The notes under the pieces were generated by a model, which saw only the letters and a list, made by a program, of their open reading frames with translations, searched no databases and had not been told where the DNA came from. 64,000 nucleotides of DNA, taken from NCBI RefSeq assembly GCF_007830445.1, contig NZ_VLKR01000013.1:62001-126000 (forward strand), in the 5' to 3' direction. This document shows positions 1-8,074 of the stretch, in pieces. Each line of letters begins with the position of its first letter. Within the stretch, counting starts at the first letter, position 1. The translations under genes were made by a program, and so were the position numbers. This DNA is from Sphingobacterium siyangense (GTDB taxonomy: Bacteria; Bacteroidota; Bacteroidia; Sphingobacteriales; Sphingobacteriaceae).

Positions 1-70
1 ATGGGGAATGGCGGGTGAAAATTTAGATTATGACGATATGGACAAATGTGCCATCACAGAATTGAAGTAA
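1..70 (+). CDS. C-terminal end of an unidentified gene (partial)
   Basis: An open frame enters from the left edge and ends at the TAA at 68-70, giving a 22-residue C-terminus ending in CAITELK. It lies one base upstream of the DUF4861 gene in the same direction, so it is probably the upstream member of the same operon. Too little is present to name a family. The neighbours suggest a sugar-acid or polysaccharide-degradation function, but that is inference only. Confidence 0.5.
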   Translation, partial: WGMAGENLDYDDMDKCAITELK

Positions 71-71
71 T

Positions 72-1193
72 ATGAAAAAAACACTCGTATTGAGTTTAGC
101 GCTAGGACTTTCAACACTTGCTTTTGCGCAGAACAACAAAACCATTACTGTAAACAACTCTTCCGCTAGCGCAAGAACAGAGTTGATCAGCATCCCTTAT
201 ACAACATTCGAGAAACACTTCGACCTGAAAAACAGTGTATTTACGATTGTGGATAAGGACAAAAAGGAACTCGCCTATCAACTTGAAAAACTAGGAAAAC
301 CGACGGCACAAAATATTTTAATCCAAATAACCGTTGCTCCTAAAAGTTCAACAACCTTCGGGGTAAATGGGAATAAACCCACAACTATTGCTTCCAAGAC
401 CTATGCAAGATACGTCCCTGAACGCAAAGATGACTTTGCATGGGAAAACGATATTGCAGCGTTTAGAGCCTATGGAAAGGCTTTAGAAGGTAGCTCTGAG
501 GACGCACAGGGTTTTGACTTCTGGGCAAAACGTAGCAATGACCTTGTTGTTGACGAATGGTATAAAACCGGGGATTATCATGCCGATCATGGCAAAGGAT
601 TAGATTATTATTCCGTCGGACAAACCTTAGGTGTTGGTGATGCAACCCCCTTTATTGACGAACAGGTTGTTTACCATAAGCATTATCGCCAATACGAGGT
701 ATTGGACAACGGTCCGCTGCGCTCCACATTCAAACTTATCTATGAACCGGAGAATGTAAAAGGTCAGCAGCTACAGGTTGAAAAGACCATTTCCTTAGAT
801 GCTGGGAGTCAATTGAACAAAATAAGCTATTCCATCAAAAACGCAACCTCTGCCGCTACACCAATTGTTGTGGGGATCGCTAAAAGAAAAGAGGAAAAAC
901 CTCAGATTCTAAATGATGTAGAGAATGGCATTTTAGCGTATTGGGAACCTGCAGAAGGAGATAAAATTACTGGAACTGCGGTTATCCTACCAAAAGTAAA
1001 ATATGTATTCAAAGATAGTCCAAAACAATTTTTACTGGCAACCACCGTCAAAAATGATAAACCACTGGTTTATTTTGCGGGGGCTGCATTCAATAAAGCG
1101 GGTAAAATAGGTAGTTTTGAGCAATGGCAGTCTTATTTAAAAACATTTAAAAATAATTTAGATCAACCGTTAACAATAAAATATTCAAAATAA
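72..1193 (+). CDS. Secreted DUF4861 family protein
   Basis: A 373-residue protein with an N-terminal signal peptide (Lys at 2-3, hydrophobic core, cleavage likely near FAQ at residues 18-20), so it is exported to the periplasm or surface. Overall composition and motifs (for example the YARYVPER and DFAWENDIAAFRAYG segments) match the DUF4861 family, which in Bacteroidota is often encoded in pectin or uronate utilisation loci; no biochemical role is firmly established. The stop codon overlaps the start of the KduD-like gene by one base (taATG), so the two are co-translated. This pairing supports a role in breakdown of plant uronic acid polymers, but the sequence shows no catalytic motif that I recognise. 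Confidence 0.75.
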   Translation: MKKTLVLSLALGLSTLAFAQNNKTITVNNSSASARTELISIPYTTFEKHFDLKNSVFTIVDKDKKELAYQLEKLGKPTAQNILIQITVAPKSSTTFGVNGNKPTTIASKTYARYVPERKDDFAWENDIAAFRAYGKALEGSSEDAQGFDFWAKRSNDLVVDEWYKTGDYHADHGKGLDYYSVGQTLGVGDATPFIDEQVVYHKHYRQYEVLDNGPLRSTFKLIYEPENVKGQQLQVEKTISLDAGSQLNKISYSIKNATSAATPIVVGIAKRKEEKPQILNDVENGILAYWEPAEGDKITGTAVILPKVKYVFKDSPKQFLLATTVKNDKPLVYFAGAAFNKAGKIGSFEQWQSYLKTFKNNLDQPLTIKYSK

Positions 1194-1963
1194 TGTCCAT
1201 ACTGCAATCTTTTGACTTAAGTGGGAAAGTAGCCTTGGTAACAGGCTGCAAAAGAGGAATTGGCAAGGCAATTGCCGAAGCATTGGCTGAAGCCGGAGCA
1301 GATATTATCGGCGTTTCAGCGTCATTGGAAACTGAAGGCTCTGCAGTAGAAAAATCCGTAAAAGCATTAGGCAAAAATTTCTATGCCTATCAGTGTGATT
1401 TCTCTAAACGTACAGAACTTTACAAATTTATCGAAAAAGTAAAATCAGCGCATCCGACGATTGACATCCTGTTTAACAATGCTGGAAATATCCTTCGTAA
1501 ACCTGCTGCCGAGCATCCAGATGAATATTGGGATGAAATTATCGAGATCAATCAAAATGCGCAATTTATATTAACACGTGAAATTGGAAAGGACATGATT
1601 TCACGTGGAACTGGAAAGATCGTATTTACAGCATCCTTGTTAACTTTCCAAGGTGGCATCAATGTTCCGGGATATGCCGCTTCAAAAGGTGCTGTAGGAT
1701 CTTTAGTAAAGGCTTTTGCGAATGAGTGGGCTTCCAAAGGTGTCAACGTAAACGGATTTGCTCCAGGATATATTGCAACGGATAATACCGAGGCCCTTAG
1801 AGACGACCCTGAACGCTCTAAGTCCATTTTGGACCGTATACCTGCAGGTCGCTGGGGAACCCCAGAAGATTTTAAGGGGCCAGCTGTATTCCTCGCTTCA
1901 AAAGCGTCTGACTATGTACATGGAACCATCCTTACAGTGGATGGTGGCTGGATGGGAAGATAA
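1193..1963 (+). CDS. kduD: SDR oxidoreductase, likely 2-deoxy-D-gluconate 3-dehydrogenase (KduD type)
   Basis: A 256-residue classical short-chain dehydrogenase/reductase. The NAD(P)-binding TGxxxGIG motif is at residues 17-24, NNAG at 95-98, the catalytic serine at 148 and YxxxK at 161-165. Length and the start LQSFDLSGKVALVTG match KduD, which interconverts 2,5-diketo-3-deoxygluconate and 2-keto-3-deoxygluconate at the end of pectin/uronate breakdown. It is cytoplasmic. It overlaps the DUF4861 gene by one base and is followed by a hairpin with a T-run (1995-2027), so it is probably the last gene of its operon. Substrate assignment rests on similarity and context; another sugar-acid SDR is possible. 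Confidence 0.8.
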   Translation: MSILQSFDLSGKVALVTGCKRGIGKAIAEALAEAGADIIGVSASLETEGSAVEKSVKALGKNFYAYQCDFSKRTELYKFIEKVKSAHPTIDILFNNAGNILRKPAAEHPDEYWDEIIEINQNAQFILTREIGKDMISRGTGKIVFTASLLTFQGGINVPGYAASKGAVGSLVKAFANEWASKGVNVNGFAPGYIATDNTEALRDDPERSKSILDRIPAGRWGTPEDFKGPAVFLASKASDYVHGTILTVDGGWMGR

Positions 1964-1989
1964 CAATCAACCTTTACGATGAATTTGTT

Positions 1990-2829
1990 TTAAGAGTCTT
2001 TATCCGAAGGGGTAAAGACTTTTTTTACAATTCTAAATCCCAGATTACTAAAAGATGCATTGGGACTAACTGAACCTATATAGACTGTATTAAAAGCAGC
2101 ACAGCTATTTTTACTACACCACCAGGAGCCTCCTCGGGCATGGGCAATAGAGCGATCACCATCTCTTTCAAGCTTTCCGGTACAAAATTCAAAGACATTT
2201 CCAAAGATGTCATAAAGCCCCCATGGATTGGGTTTGAATTTTCCGACAGGAGAAGTATACAGATAGCCATCGGAATAATCCGCTTTCAAATGATCTCTTC
2301 CATGCCATACATTTGCATATTCACCCATATTCTCCTTACTGAAACCTTCAAAATAATAACCTTCGCTACCCGCTCTTGCCGCCACCTCCCATTCGTCAAA
2401 AGAGGGCAATCTACAGTTTGCCCATGTACAATATGCTAGCACATCCTTATAGGAAATGCAGGTAACAGGATGATCCATCTTAGCCTCAATGCCGCCACGA
2501 CTTACGCCATTCGGAAAGCGCCAATAGGCTGTACTATCCTGTAGCCAACGAAACTCCGCCAAGCCAGGCTCAAAGACCATGGCGTTGTGATAGCGTTCTG
2601 CTAATGTTTTATAGCCTGTTGCTTGAACAAATTTCTCAAATTCAGCATTTGTCAGCTCAAACTTAGCGATCCAAAACGATTCAACTTTTACAACTCTTTT
2701 GGGATTGTCTAGGCTACCTGTATCACCCAAATGATAGTCTCCGGCCGGAATTTGGATATAGTTTCCAGCTTGGGCTTCACATTGGAGATGTAAAACAATC
2801 AATCCCATCAAATAGAGTAATTTCCTCAT
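1990..2829 (-). CDS. Secreted formylglycine-generating-enzyme (SUMF1/FGE) domain protein
   Basis: A 279-residue protein with a signal peptide (residues 1-20) followed by a full SUMF1/FGE-sulfatase domain: DYHLGDT near the start, CRLPSFDEWEVAARAG, the NPWGLYDIFGNVFEFC core, ARGGSWW, and LGFRIV at the end. FGE enzymes convert a sulfatase cysteine to formylglycine using a C-x4-C pair; here Cys238 and Cys243 have exactly that spacing after RGGSWW. The arginines that usually follow in FGE (YRxxAR) are absent, so activity is uncertain, and many Bacteroidota SUMF1-domain proteins are non-enzymatic binding or gliding proteins. Its start overlaps the stop of the upstream secreted gene (ATGA), so the two are coupled. 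No sulfatase gene is in the window. Confidence 0.75.
   Translation of the reverse strand: MRKLLYLMGLIVLHLQCEAQAGNYIQIPAGDYHLGDTGSLDNPKRVVKVESFWIAKFELTNAEFEKFVQATGYKTLAERYHNAMVFEPGLAEFRWLQDSTAYWRFPNGVSRGGIEAKMDHPVTCISYKDVLAYCTWANCRLPSFDEWEVAARAGSEGYYFEGFSKENMGEYANVWHGRDHLKADYSDGYLYTSPVGKFKPNPWGLYDIFGNVFEFCTGKLERDGDRSIAHARGGSWWCSKNSCAAFNTVYIGSVSPNASFSNLGFRIVKKVFTPSDKDS
1995..2027 (+). terminator. Rho-independent terminator after kduD
   Basis: AGTCTTTA and TAAAGACT form an 8-bp stem followed by seven T on the + strand. It lies inside the last codons of the convergent FGE-like gene. Confidence 0.65.
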
Positions 2830-3644
2830 TCTCCTTGCCGTTTGTTATAATACAAATTTGAAGTTTCGAATACTAAAAATCCAACTGCACTACTTGCTTT
2901 TTTCTCATCGTAATATTTAAGTGCCCGACTAAAGATCAGCGCCTCATTTTCTTTATTGTAATTTAGATAGGAGTAATAATTGCTATTTTCTCCATATAAC
3001 TTTTTAAAAGACGTAGACTTTATAAATTCACTATATTCACCTCGTTTCATCAGCAACATCAATAAGGTCAGGGCATCTTTGTCTTTCGGTGTTTTCTTGG
3101 CATAATCAATAATAAAAGGAATCATTTGCCAACCGTTTAGTTCCACTAGGGCATGCTTATAATTTACCCCCATCCGTTTGCTTCGGATAACAGATTCCTG
3201 GATAAGTTTGATTACTGAATCCCTATTCTCCTGCAAAAAATCGGTCTGTCTTTGCGACCAGGACGACTCATTAAAACCGTCCAATAAGGTACCGAAGATT
3301 TTTTTGTCGATCTGCGTTTGGTATTCAGGTATAGCGCAATTCTGTGCATATAGTTCTGCGTGAATCATGGTATAGGTAAACTTTTCGCGCAGGGATAGCT
3401 TTTTAAAATCAGTAGCCGAAATTGCATTTGTTCCAGCATCGGTCGTTTCTTTATCTTCTTCGGGGATTATTTTTGCGATTAACGCCTTTACTTTGTCCAA
3501 ACCATAGGGCGGGATGGTCATTTTGTTCCGCACTTCGATAGCGGCAGTATCCATAAAAAGACTCTCGTCATCCTCCGGATTTGTTTGTGCAAAAACACCT
3601 GCCCAACACAGGAAAGAAATAAAAAATAAAAGTCCCCTTTTCAT
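2826..3644 (-). CDS. Secreted protein of unknown function, coupled to the FGE-like gene
   Basis: A 272-residue protein with a clear signal peptide (MKRGLLFFISFLCW..., cleavage near FAQ at 18-20). The mature part is mostly helical-looking and charged, with no motif I recognise. It is the upstream gene of a pair: its stop codon overlaps the start of the SUMF1-domain gene by 4 bases. That coupling suggests that the two exported proteins act together. No homologous family is assigned. Confidence 0.7.
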   Translation of the reverse strand: MKRGLLFFISFLCWAGVFAQTNPEDDESLFMDTAAIEVRNKMTIPPYGLDKVKALIAKIIPEEDKETTDAGTNAISATDFKKLSLREKFTYTMIHAELYAQNCAIPEYQTQIDKKIFGTLLDGFNESSWSQRQTDFLQENRDSVIKLIQESVIRSKRMGVNYKHALVELNGWQMIPFIIDYAKKTPKDKDALTLLMLLMKRGEYSEFIKSTSFKKLYGENSNYYSYLNYNKENEALIFSRALKYYDEKKASSAVGFLVFETSNLYYNKRQGE

Positions 3645-3806
3645 ATCGTATGATTTAATATCTTTTAAAAATAAAGAAATTACTGCTACAAAAATTATTC
3701 CTCTTTATTATATAGAACTTCCTTTCGCCACGATCTGCCTTTTCCTAATTGCAATGATTTCTAAATACAATAATTCCTTTTTGTAATGAATACCCTCTGC
3801 TCCTAA

Positions 3807-3840
3807 CAAAAATCCCCGGATTTAATAAAACCCAGGGATA
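3807..3840 (-). terminator. Terminator after nadD
   Basis: Inverted repeat ATCCCcGG / CCcaGGGAT; on the minus strand it is followed by TTTTTG. It lies 27 bases past the nadD stop. Confidence 0.5.
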
Positions 3841-3866
3841 CTATATTTCTTTTACTTTTGTCTATA

Positions 3867-4442
3867 TCAAGAATATAAACCTTTCTTATCGATAAACTCT
3901 ATCACCTTTTGCGGTACAAAAAATTGAATATTTTTATTTTCCTTGATTGCCTTTCGCAAAAAGGTAGAAGACAATTCCATCAATGGTGTAGCTGTGATGG
4001 TGATTGAAGGATGATCCTTAAGCTTTCCACCATCATATCCAGGACGTGGATAGACATAAATCTGGTAGTCGCGTAAGATAATATCCGCATTTTTCCATTT
4101 TTCCAAAGATTCCAAACTATCTTCTCCCATAAGGAGCACAAATTCACGATTGGGATATTTTGCTTTTAAATGGGTGAGTGTATCTATCGTATATGACGGT
4201 ATTGGTAAATGGAATTCAATATCTGTTACCCGCAGGTGTTCAGCACCCTCCAAAGCCAGATTTAACATCTCCAGACGATCATAGGGATCTGCCAATGTAG
4301 ATTTCTTCTTAAATGGATTTTGAGGAGAGACCACAAACCAAACTTCATCCAATTCAGTGAAACTGGCCATATAATTGGCGATGATCAGGTGCCCTATGTG
4401 CACCGGATTAAAAGAACCAAAATACAGACCAATTTTTCGCAT
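3867..4442 (-). CDS. nadD: Nicotinate-nucleotide adenylyltransferase
   Basis: Transfers AMP from ATP to nicotinate mononucleotide in NAD synthesis. The nucleotidyltransferase motif GSFNPVHIGH is at residues 9-18 and the SSTFLR motif at 158-163 of a 191-residue protein, both standard for NadD. I start at the ATG at 4442 (MRKIGLYFG), which puts the motif at the family-typical place; a longer frame begins at 4490 but would run into gmk. It lies 4 bases after gmk in a yicC-gmk-nadD operon, an arrangement common in Bacteroidota. nadA and nadB of the same pathway lie elsewhere in this window. Confidence 0.93.
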   Translation of the reverse strand: MRKIGLYFGSFNPVHIGHLIIANYMASFTELDEVWFVVSPQNPFKKKSTLADPYDRLEMLNLALEGAEHLRVTDIEFHLPIPSYTIDTLTHLKAKYPNREFVLLMGEDSLESLEKWKNADIILRDYQIYVYPRPGYDGGKLKDHPSITITATPLMELSSTFLRKAIKENKNIQFFVPQKVIEFIDKKGLYS

Positions 4443-4446
4443 GGAC

Positions 4447-5016
4447 TTATTTATTGATAAATCCCATAACAATTTCTTCAGCTTCGGCACATGCGGTAGC
4501 TAAATCAAAGTTATTCAATATGACATCAAATTTATTAGCATAGGTAAGTTCCAGTTCAGCTTTGGCAAAACGTTCCTTCAATTTTTCTTCTGAATCCGTT
4601 CCACGTCCTGTCAAACGCTCCTTAAGCACTTCCAATGAAGGTGGCTGTACGAAAATAGAAATTGCCTGTTCTGGAAATTTTGATTTCAAACGTAGTCCAC
4701 CAACCACATCGATATCAAAAATAACATGTTTACCTTCTTTCCAAATACGTTCAATTTCTGAACGCAAAGTACCATAGAAAGTCCCTGAATATACTTCTTC
4801 AAACTCGATGAACTCCTGTTTAGCGACCTTATGTAGGAACTCCTCCTTTGACATAAAATAATAATCTTTTCCGTCTACTTCCTGTCCTCTGGGGTCACGG
4901 GTACTCGCAGAAATGGAAAACTCTATTTTATCGCCATGTTTACTTAAAAGATCTCTTACTATTGTTGTTTTACCCGCTCCTGATGGGGCCGAGAATATAA
5001 TTAATTTACCGCTCAT
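4447..5016 (-). CDS. gmk: Guanylate kinase
   Basis: Phosphorylates GMP to GDP with ATP in the cytoplasm. The P-loop APSGAGKTT is at residues 10-18, and the GMP-binding segment SASTRDPRGQEVDGKDYYF follows, as in all Gmk proteins. The length of 189 residues is normal. It sits between yicC (2-base gap upstream) and nadD (4-base gap downstream) and is clearly co-transcribed with them. Confidence 0.95.
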   Translation of the reverse strand: MSGKLIIFSAPSGAGKTTIVRDLLSKHGDKIEFSISASTRDPRGQEVDGKDYYFMSKEEFLHKVAKQEFIEFEEVYSGTFYGTLRSEIERIWKEGKHVIFDIDVVGGLRLKSKFPEQAISIFVQPPSLEVLKERLTGRGTDSEEKLKERFAKAELELTYANKFDVILNNFDLATACAEAEEIVMGFINK

Positions 5017-5018
5017 CC

Positions 5019-5894
5019 TTATAATACGTTGAGCAATTGCTCTTTTATTTTTTCTAATTCTTCTTTCATTCTAACCACAATCTGTTGGATTCCGGCATGA
5101 TTGGCTTTAGAACCAAGGGTATTGATTTCTCTACCCATTTCTTGTGAAATAAAACCTAATTTTTTACCATTTGAATCGGCTGAATCAAACGCTTTTAAAA
5201 AGTAGTTGCAATGGGCGCGCAATCTCACTTTCTCCTCAGTCACATCCAATTTGTCGATGTAATAAACCAGTTCCTGCTCAAATCGATTTTGATCGACATT
5301 TTCTTTACCTACCGTATCATTCAAAAATTGCTCGATACGCTGTCTGATCAAAGGTATACGTTCTACTTCCAAAGCCTCTACCTCAGCAAGGTAAACTAAA
5401 ATAAGCTCAGCCCGCTTTTTTAAGTCTCCAGCAAGTACATTTCCCTCATCTTCACGAAATGTATTAAAACGTTTGACGGCATCATAAAAAGCATCCATCA
5501 ATACCTTAGACTCCTCGTCATCAACCGAATCATCATTGTTCGTGATTACCTCAGGCATATTTAATGCGAGTTCAAACAGGTTGACATTCGTATCGTTGAG
5601 CTCTACAGCAATCTGCTGCAATTGACTATAATATTTTTTGAGTAAATCAGCATTAATGGAAGACGCCTTCGCAGTTTGATCCGTGTATTCAACCGTTACA
5701 TTCATGTTAACTTTACCACGTTCAATAAGTTTGCTACTTTCAGTACGCAGGGTTAATTCTTTGTCCGAAACAACTTTGGGCAAACGAAGATTTAATTCAA
5801 GGAATTTTGAATTTAAGGACTTTATTTCGACACTATATTTAACTTTACCGTTATCAGCGGAAGCTGTGCCATATCCTGTCATGGATTTTATCAT
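5019..5894 (-). CDS. yicC: YicC/YloC family endoribonuclease
   Basis: A 291-residue protein beginning MIKSMTGYG, the hallmark start of the YicC family; the frame extends two codons further (5900), but this ATG is the conserved one. It has the YicC N-terminal region, then the DUF1732 C-terminal region with LGFISQEMGREINTLGSKA. Members have been shown to act as endoribonucleases in E. coli and B. subtilis. It is the first gene of yicC-gmk-nadD. Coupling of yicC and gmk is conserved in many bacteria, possibly linking RNA turnover to nucleotide supply. Confidence 0.9.
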   Translation of the reverse strand: MIKSMTGYGTASADNGKVKYSVEIKSLNSKFLELNLRLPKVVSDKELTLRTESSKLIERGKVNMNVTVEYTDQTAKASSINADLLKKYYSQLQQIAVELNDTNVNLFELALNMPEVITNNDDSVDDEESKVLMDAFYDAVKRFNTFREDEGNVLAGDLKKRAELILVYLAEVEALEVERIPLIRQRIEQFLNDTVGKENVDQNRFEQELVYYIDKLDVTEEKVRLRAHCNYFLKAFDSADSNGKKLGFISQEMGREINTLGSKANHAGIQQIVVRMKEELEKIKEQLLNVL

Positions 5895-5979
5895 ATGCAA
5901 AGGTATGACTTTTCAGTAAAAATTAAATACACTGTATCGATTAATTGCTGATACTCGCCAAATTACCTTTCTTTTTATT

Positions 5980-6552
5980 TTACCAATCGTGTTTAGCGAT
6001 GATAACTACTAAGTAACTTTCATAAGGTTTGGCACCTTTGCATTCAACATAACCAATCCCAATATCATATAGCGAAGCGTTCCACTGATCCATGCCCAAT
6101 AAATGGGTACGATGATGATAACCCGGAGCTTCCTTTCCAATAATTAAGGCCTTAATGCCAGCGGTAGCACCGGATCGGTTGGCCGCAATGGACTCAAAAT
6201 TGTTTGCATTTCGTTTTGACAGCCATGCCGGATTAAGCTGATATCCTGCCTCGTCAATGAAATAATTAGGTCCATAGCCCTCAGGTGAGACATGGTCAAA
6301 ATAAGAACGTTTAGCCATATCTTTTGCACGATAAACCGCAACCTCGGCCAATTGTTTATTCCAATTGAGTTTGGTTCGTTTAATCTTCTGCAGATTAAAA
6401 AGCTTAAGTTCCTTCTTATACTTTTCGGGATTTGTACGAATTTTGTTCAAAAGCTCATAGGCCTCGATGGCTTGACCATGATCGACAACCACACGTTGGG
6501 CAAAAATAGACTGTGTAAAAAGCAGGGTAAATGCTAAAACCAAATAGTTCAT
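5980..6552 (-). CDS. Secreted CAP-domain (SCP/PR-1-like) protein
   Basis: A 190-residue exported protein: signal peptide at residues 1-19 (ending SIFAQ), then a CAP domain with ELLNKIRTNPEKYKK, WNKQLAEVAVYRAKDMA, YFDHVSPEGYGP and a C-terminal DIGIGYV strand. The conserved CAP histidine is in the FDHVSPEG segment. Bacterial CAP proteins are mostly of unknown function. It is a single gene on the minus strand between yicC and the DedA pair, with about 170 bases upstream for its own promoter. Confidence 0.85.
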   Translation of the reverse strand: MNYLVLAFTLLFTQSIFAQRVVVDHGQAIEAYELLNKIRTNPEKYKKELKLFNLQKIKRTKLNWNKQLAEVAVYRAKDMAKRSYFDHVSPEGYGPNYFIDEAGYQLNPAWLSKRNANNFESIAANRSGATAGIKALIIGKEAPGYHHRTHLLGMDQWNASLYDIGIGYVECKGAKPYESYLVVIIAKHDW

Positions 6553-6723
6553 ACGTAAATAATCTCTTCTTCAATGACCTTACGAAATATCCAGATGATA
6601 TTGCCAGCTTAACTTAATTTTATCGCGTCCAAAATACATTTGGGCACAGTACCTGTACTTTTTCAATAGGAATATTTCGTATCAATCCTTTAACCCTAAA
6701 AGACCATATTTAGTATGCAACGT

Positions 6724-7371
6724 TTAATCTTTTTTTGATTTATTTGTAGTCAGAAATTGTATAAGCATGGGTATTAGGCTAATAAAGATAACGACCAAAA
6801 TAACAAGGGAGAAATTATGCTTAAAGAATGGCAGCTGTCCAAAAAAATAACCTGCAAGCATAAACAATGAAACCCATAATATACCGCCAACTAAATTATA
6901 TGTTCCAAAGATCCTGTACGGCATTTTACCAATACCGGCTACAAATGGCGCAAAAGTCCTAACAATGGGCACAAATCGCGCGTAAATAATGGTCCTCGTT
7001 CCATGTTTCGCATAAAAATCCTGTGTTTTTTGCAGGTAAGTCGGCTTAAATATCCTTGATCCTGGCTTAAAAACACGTATTCCAACATATTTACCAATTT
7101 CATAATTCACGAAATCCCCAGAAATAGCGGCGAAAACTAAGATGACCATAAATAGTGGTAAAGAAAGCGGACAATCGGGGCGGGCAATTATCGCACCCAG
7201 GGCAAATAAAACTGAATCACCAGGAAGAAATGGGGTAAAAACAAGTCCTGTCTCCGCAAAGATGATTAAAAACAAAATCAGATAAGTCCAGTTTTCATAA
7301 CTATTGATCAGTTGCAAAAGATGCTGGTCGATATGCACTATAAAATCAATAAACTGTGAAATGATTTCCAT
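6724..7371 (-). CDS. DedA family membrane protein (copy 1)
   Basis: A 215-residue integral membrane protein. It carries the DedA/SNARE-associated signatures ETGLVFTPFLPGDSVLF near residue 41 and RFVPIVRTFAPFVAGIGKM in the second half, with hydrophobic helices between. DedA proteins are lipid or undecaprenyl-phosphate transporters/flippases needed for membrane homeostasis. It is 27 bases downstream of a second DedA gene with very similar layout, so the two are a tandem duplication. Confidence 0.88.
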   Translation of the reverse strand: MEIISQFIDFIVHIDQHLLQLINSYENWTYLILFLIIFAETGLVFTPFLPGDSVLFALGAIIARPDCPLSLPLFMVILVFAAISGDFVNYEIGKYVGIRVFKPGSRIFKPTYLQKTQDFYAKHGTRTIIYARFVPIVRTFAPFVAGIGKMPYRIFGTYNLVGGILWVSLFMLAGYFFGQLPFFKHNFSLVILVVIFISLIPMLIQFLTTNKSKKD

Positions 7372-7398
7372 TTTTTTGATCTATAAAAAAAGGGAATC

Positions 7399-8061
7399 TT
7401 ATTGGATTCCCTTTTTAGTTTTTATCTTTTCTTTAATAAGCTCGAAGATTATTGGCAATATCGATATAAAAATAATGATCAATACGACCTTCGAGAAATT
7501 ATCTCTGATAATCGGAATATTTCCTAAAAAGTATCCTGCGAGGGTTATACCACCCACCCACAAGACAGCCCCTACGACATTATACGTAATGAAGGTGCCA
7601 TAATTCATCTTTCCAATCCCCCCAACGAAAGGCGCCAAGGTACGTACGATAGGTACAAATCGAGCGATAACGATTGTTTTACTGCCATATTTCTCATAAA
7701 AAGAATGAGTCTTGGCAATTTGCTCATCTTTGACTACCTGCTTACCAAAGAGCTTAAATTTCGTTAGGCGCATACCAAAATTCTTACCAATAGCATAGTT
7801 TAAGGAATCCCCAGAAACCGCGGCTACCAATAAAATGAGAATCATCAACCATACGTTAAGATCATTTGGTTGTGCGGCTAGCATGCCCGCTGCGAACAAT
7901 AAAGAATCTCCTGGTAAAAAAGGCATCACAACCACTCCGGTTTCTACAAAAATAATAAGAAACAGAATAAGGTATGTCCAAGTCTGATAATCATTGACTA
8001 TTTCAACCAAATGTTTATCAATATGGAGAATAAAGTCTATAAGATGCGTAATTAGTTCCAA
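7399..8061 (-). CDS. DedA family membrane protein (copy 2)
   Basis: A 220-residue paralogue of the next gene downstream, with matching motifs ETGVVVMPFLPGDSLLF and RFVPIVRTLAPFVGGIGKM and the same starting pattern (LIDFILHIDKHL against FIDFIVHIDQHL). It lies 13 bases past the dnaN stop, so dnaN and both DedA genes may share a transcript. The two copies have clearly diverged, so the duplication is old and both are probably functional. Confidence 0.88.
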   Translation of the reverse strand: MELITHLIDFILHIDKHLVEIVNDYQTWTYLILFLIIFVETGVVVMPFLPGDSLLFAAGMLAAQPNDLNVWLMILILLVAAVSGDSLNYAIGKNFGMRLTKFKLFGKQVVKDEQIAKTHSFYEKYGSKTIVIARFVPIVRTLAPFVGGIGKMNYGTFITYNVVGAVLWVGGITLAGYFLGNIPIIRDNFSKVVLIIIFISILPIIFELIKEKIKTKKGIQ

Positions 8062-8074
8062 ACCCTGACGAAGA

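Noticed and set aside
3514..3786. ORFs opposite known genes (for example 3514-3786 +, 2140-2439 +)
   Set aside because: They are shadows of the convincing genes on the other strand and have no family-like sequence.
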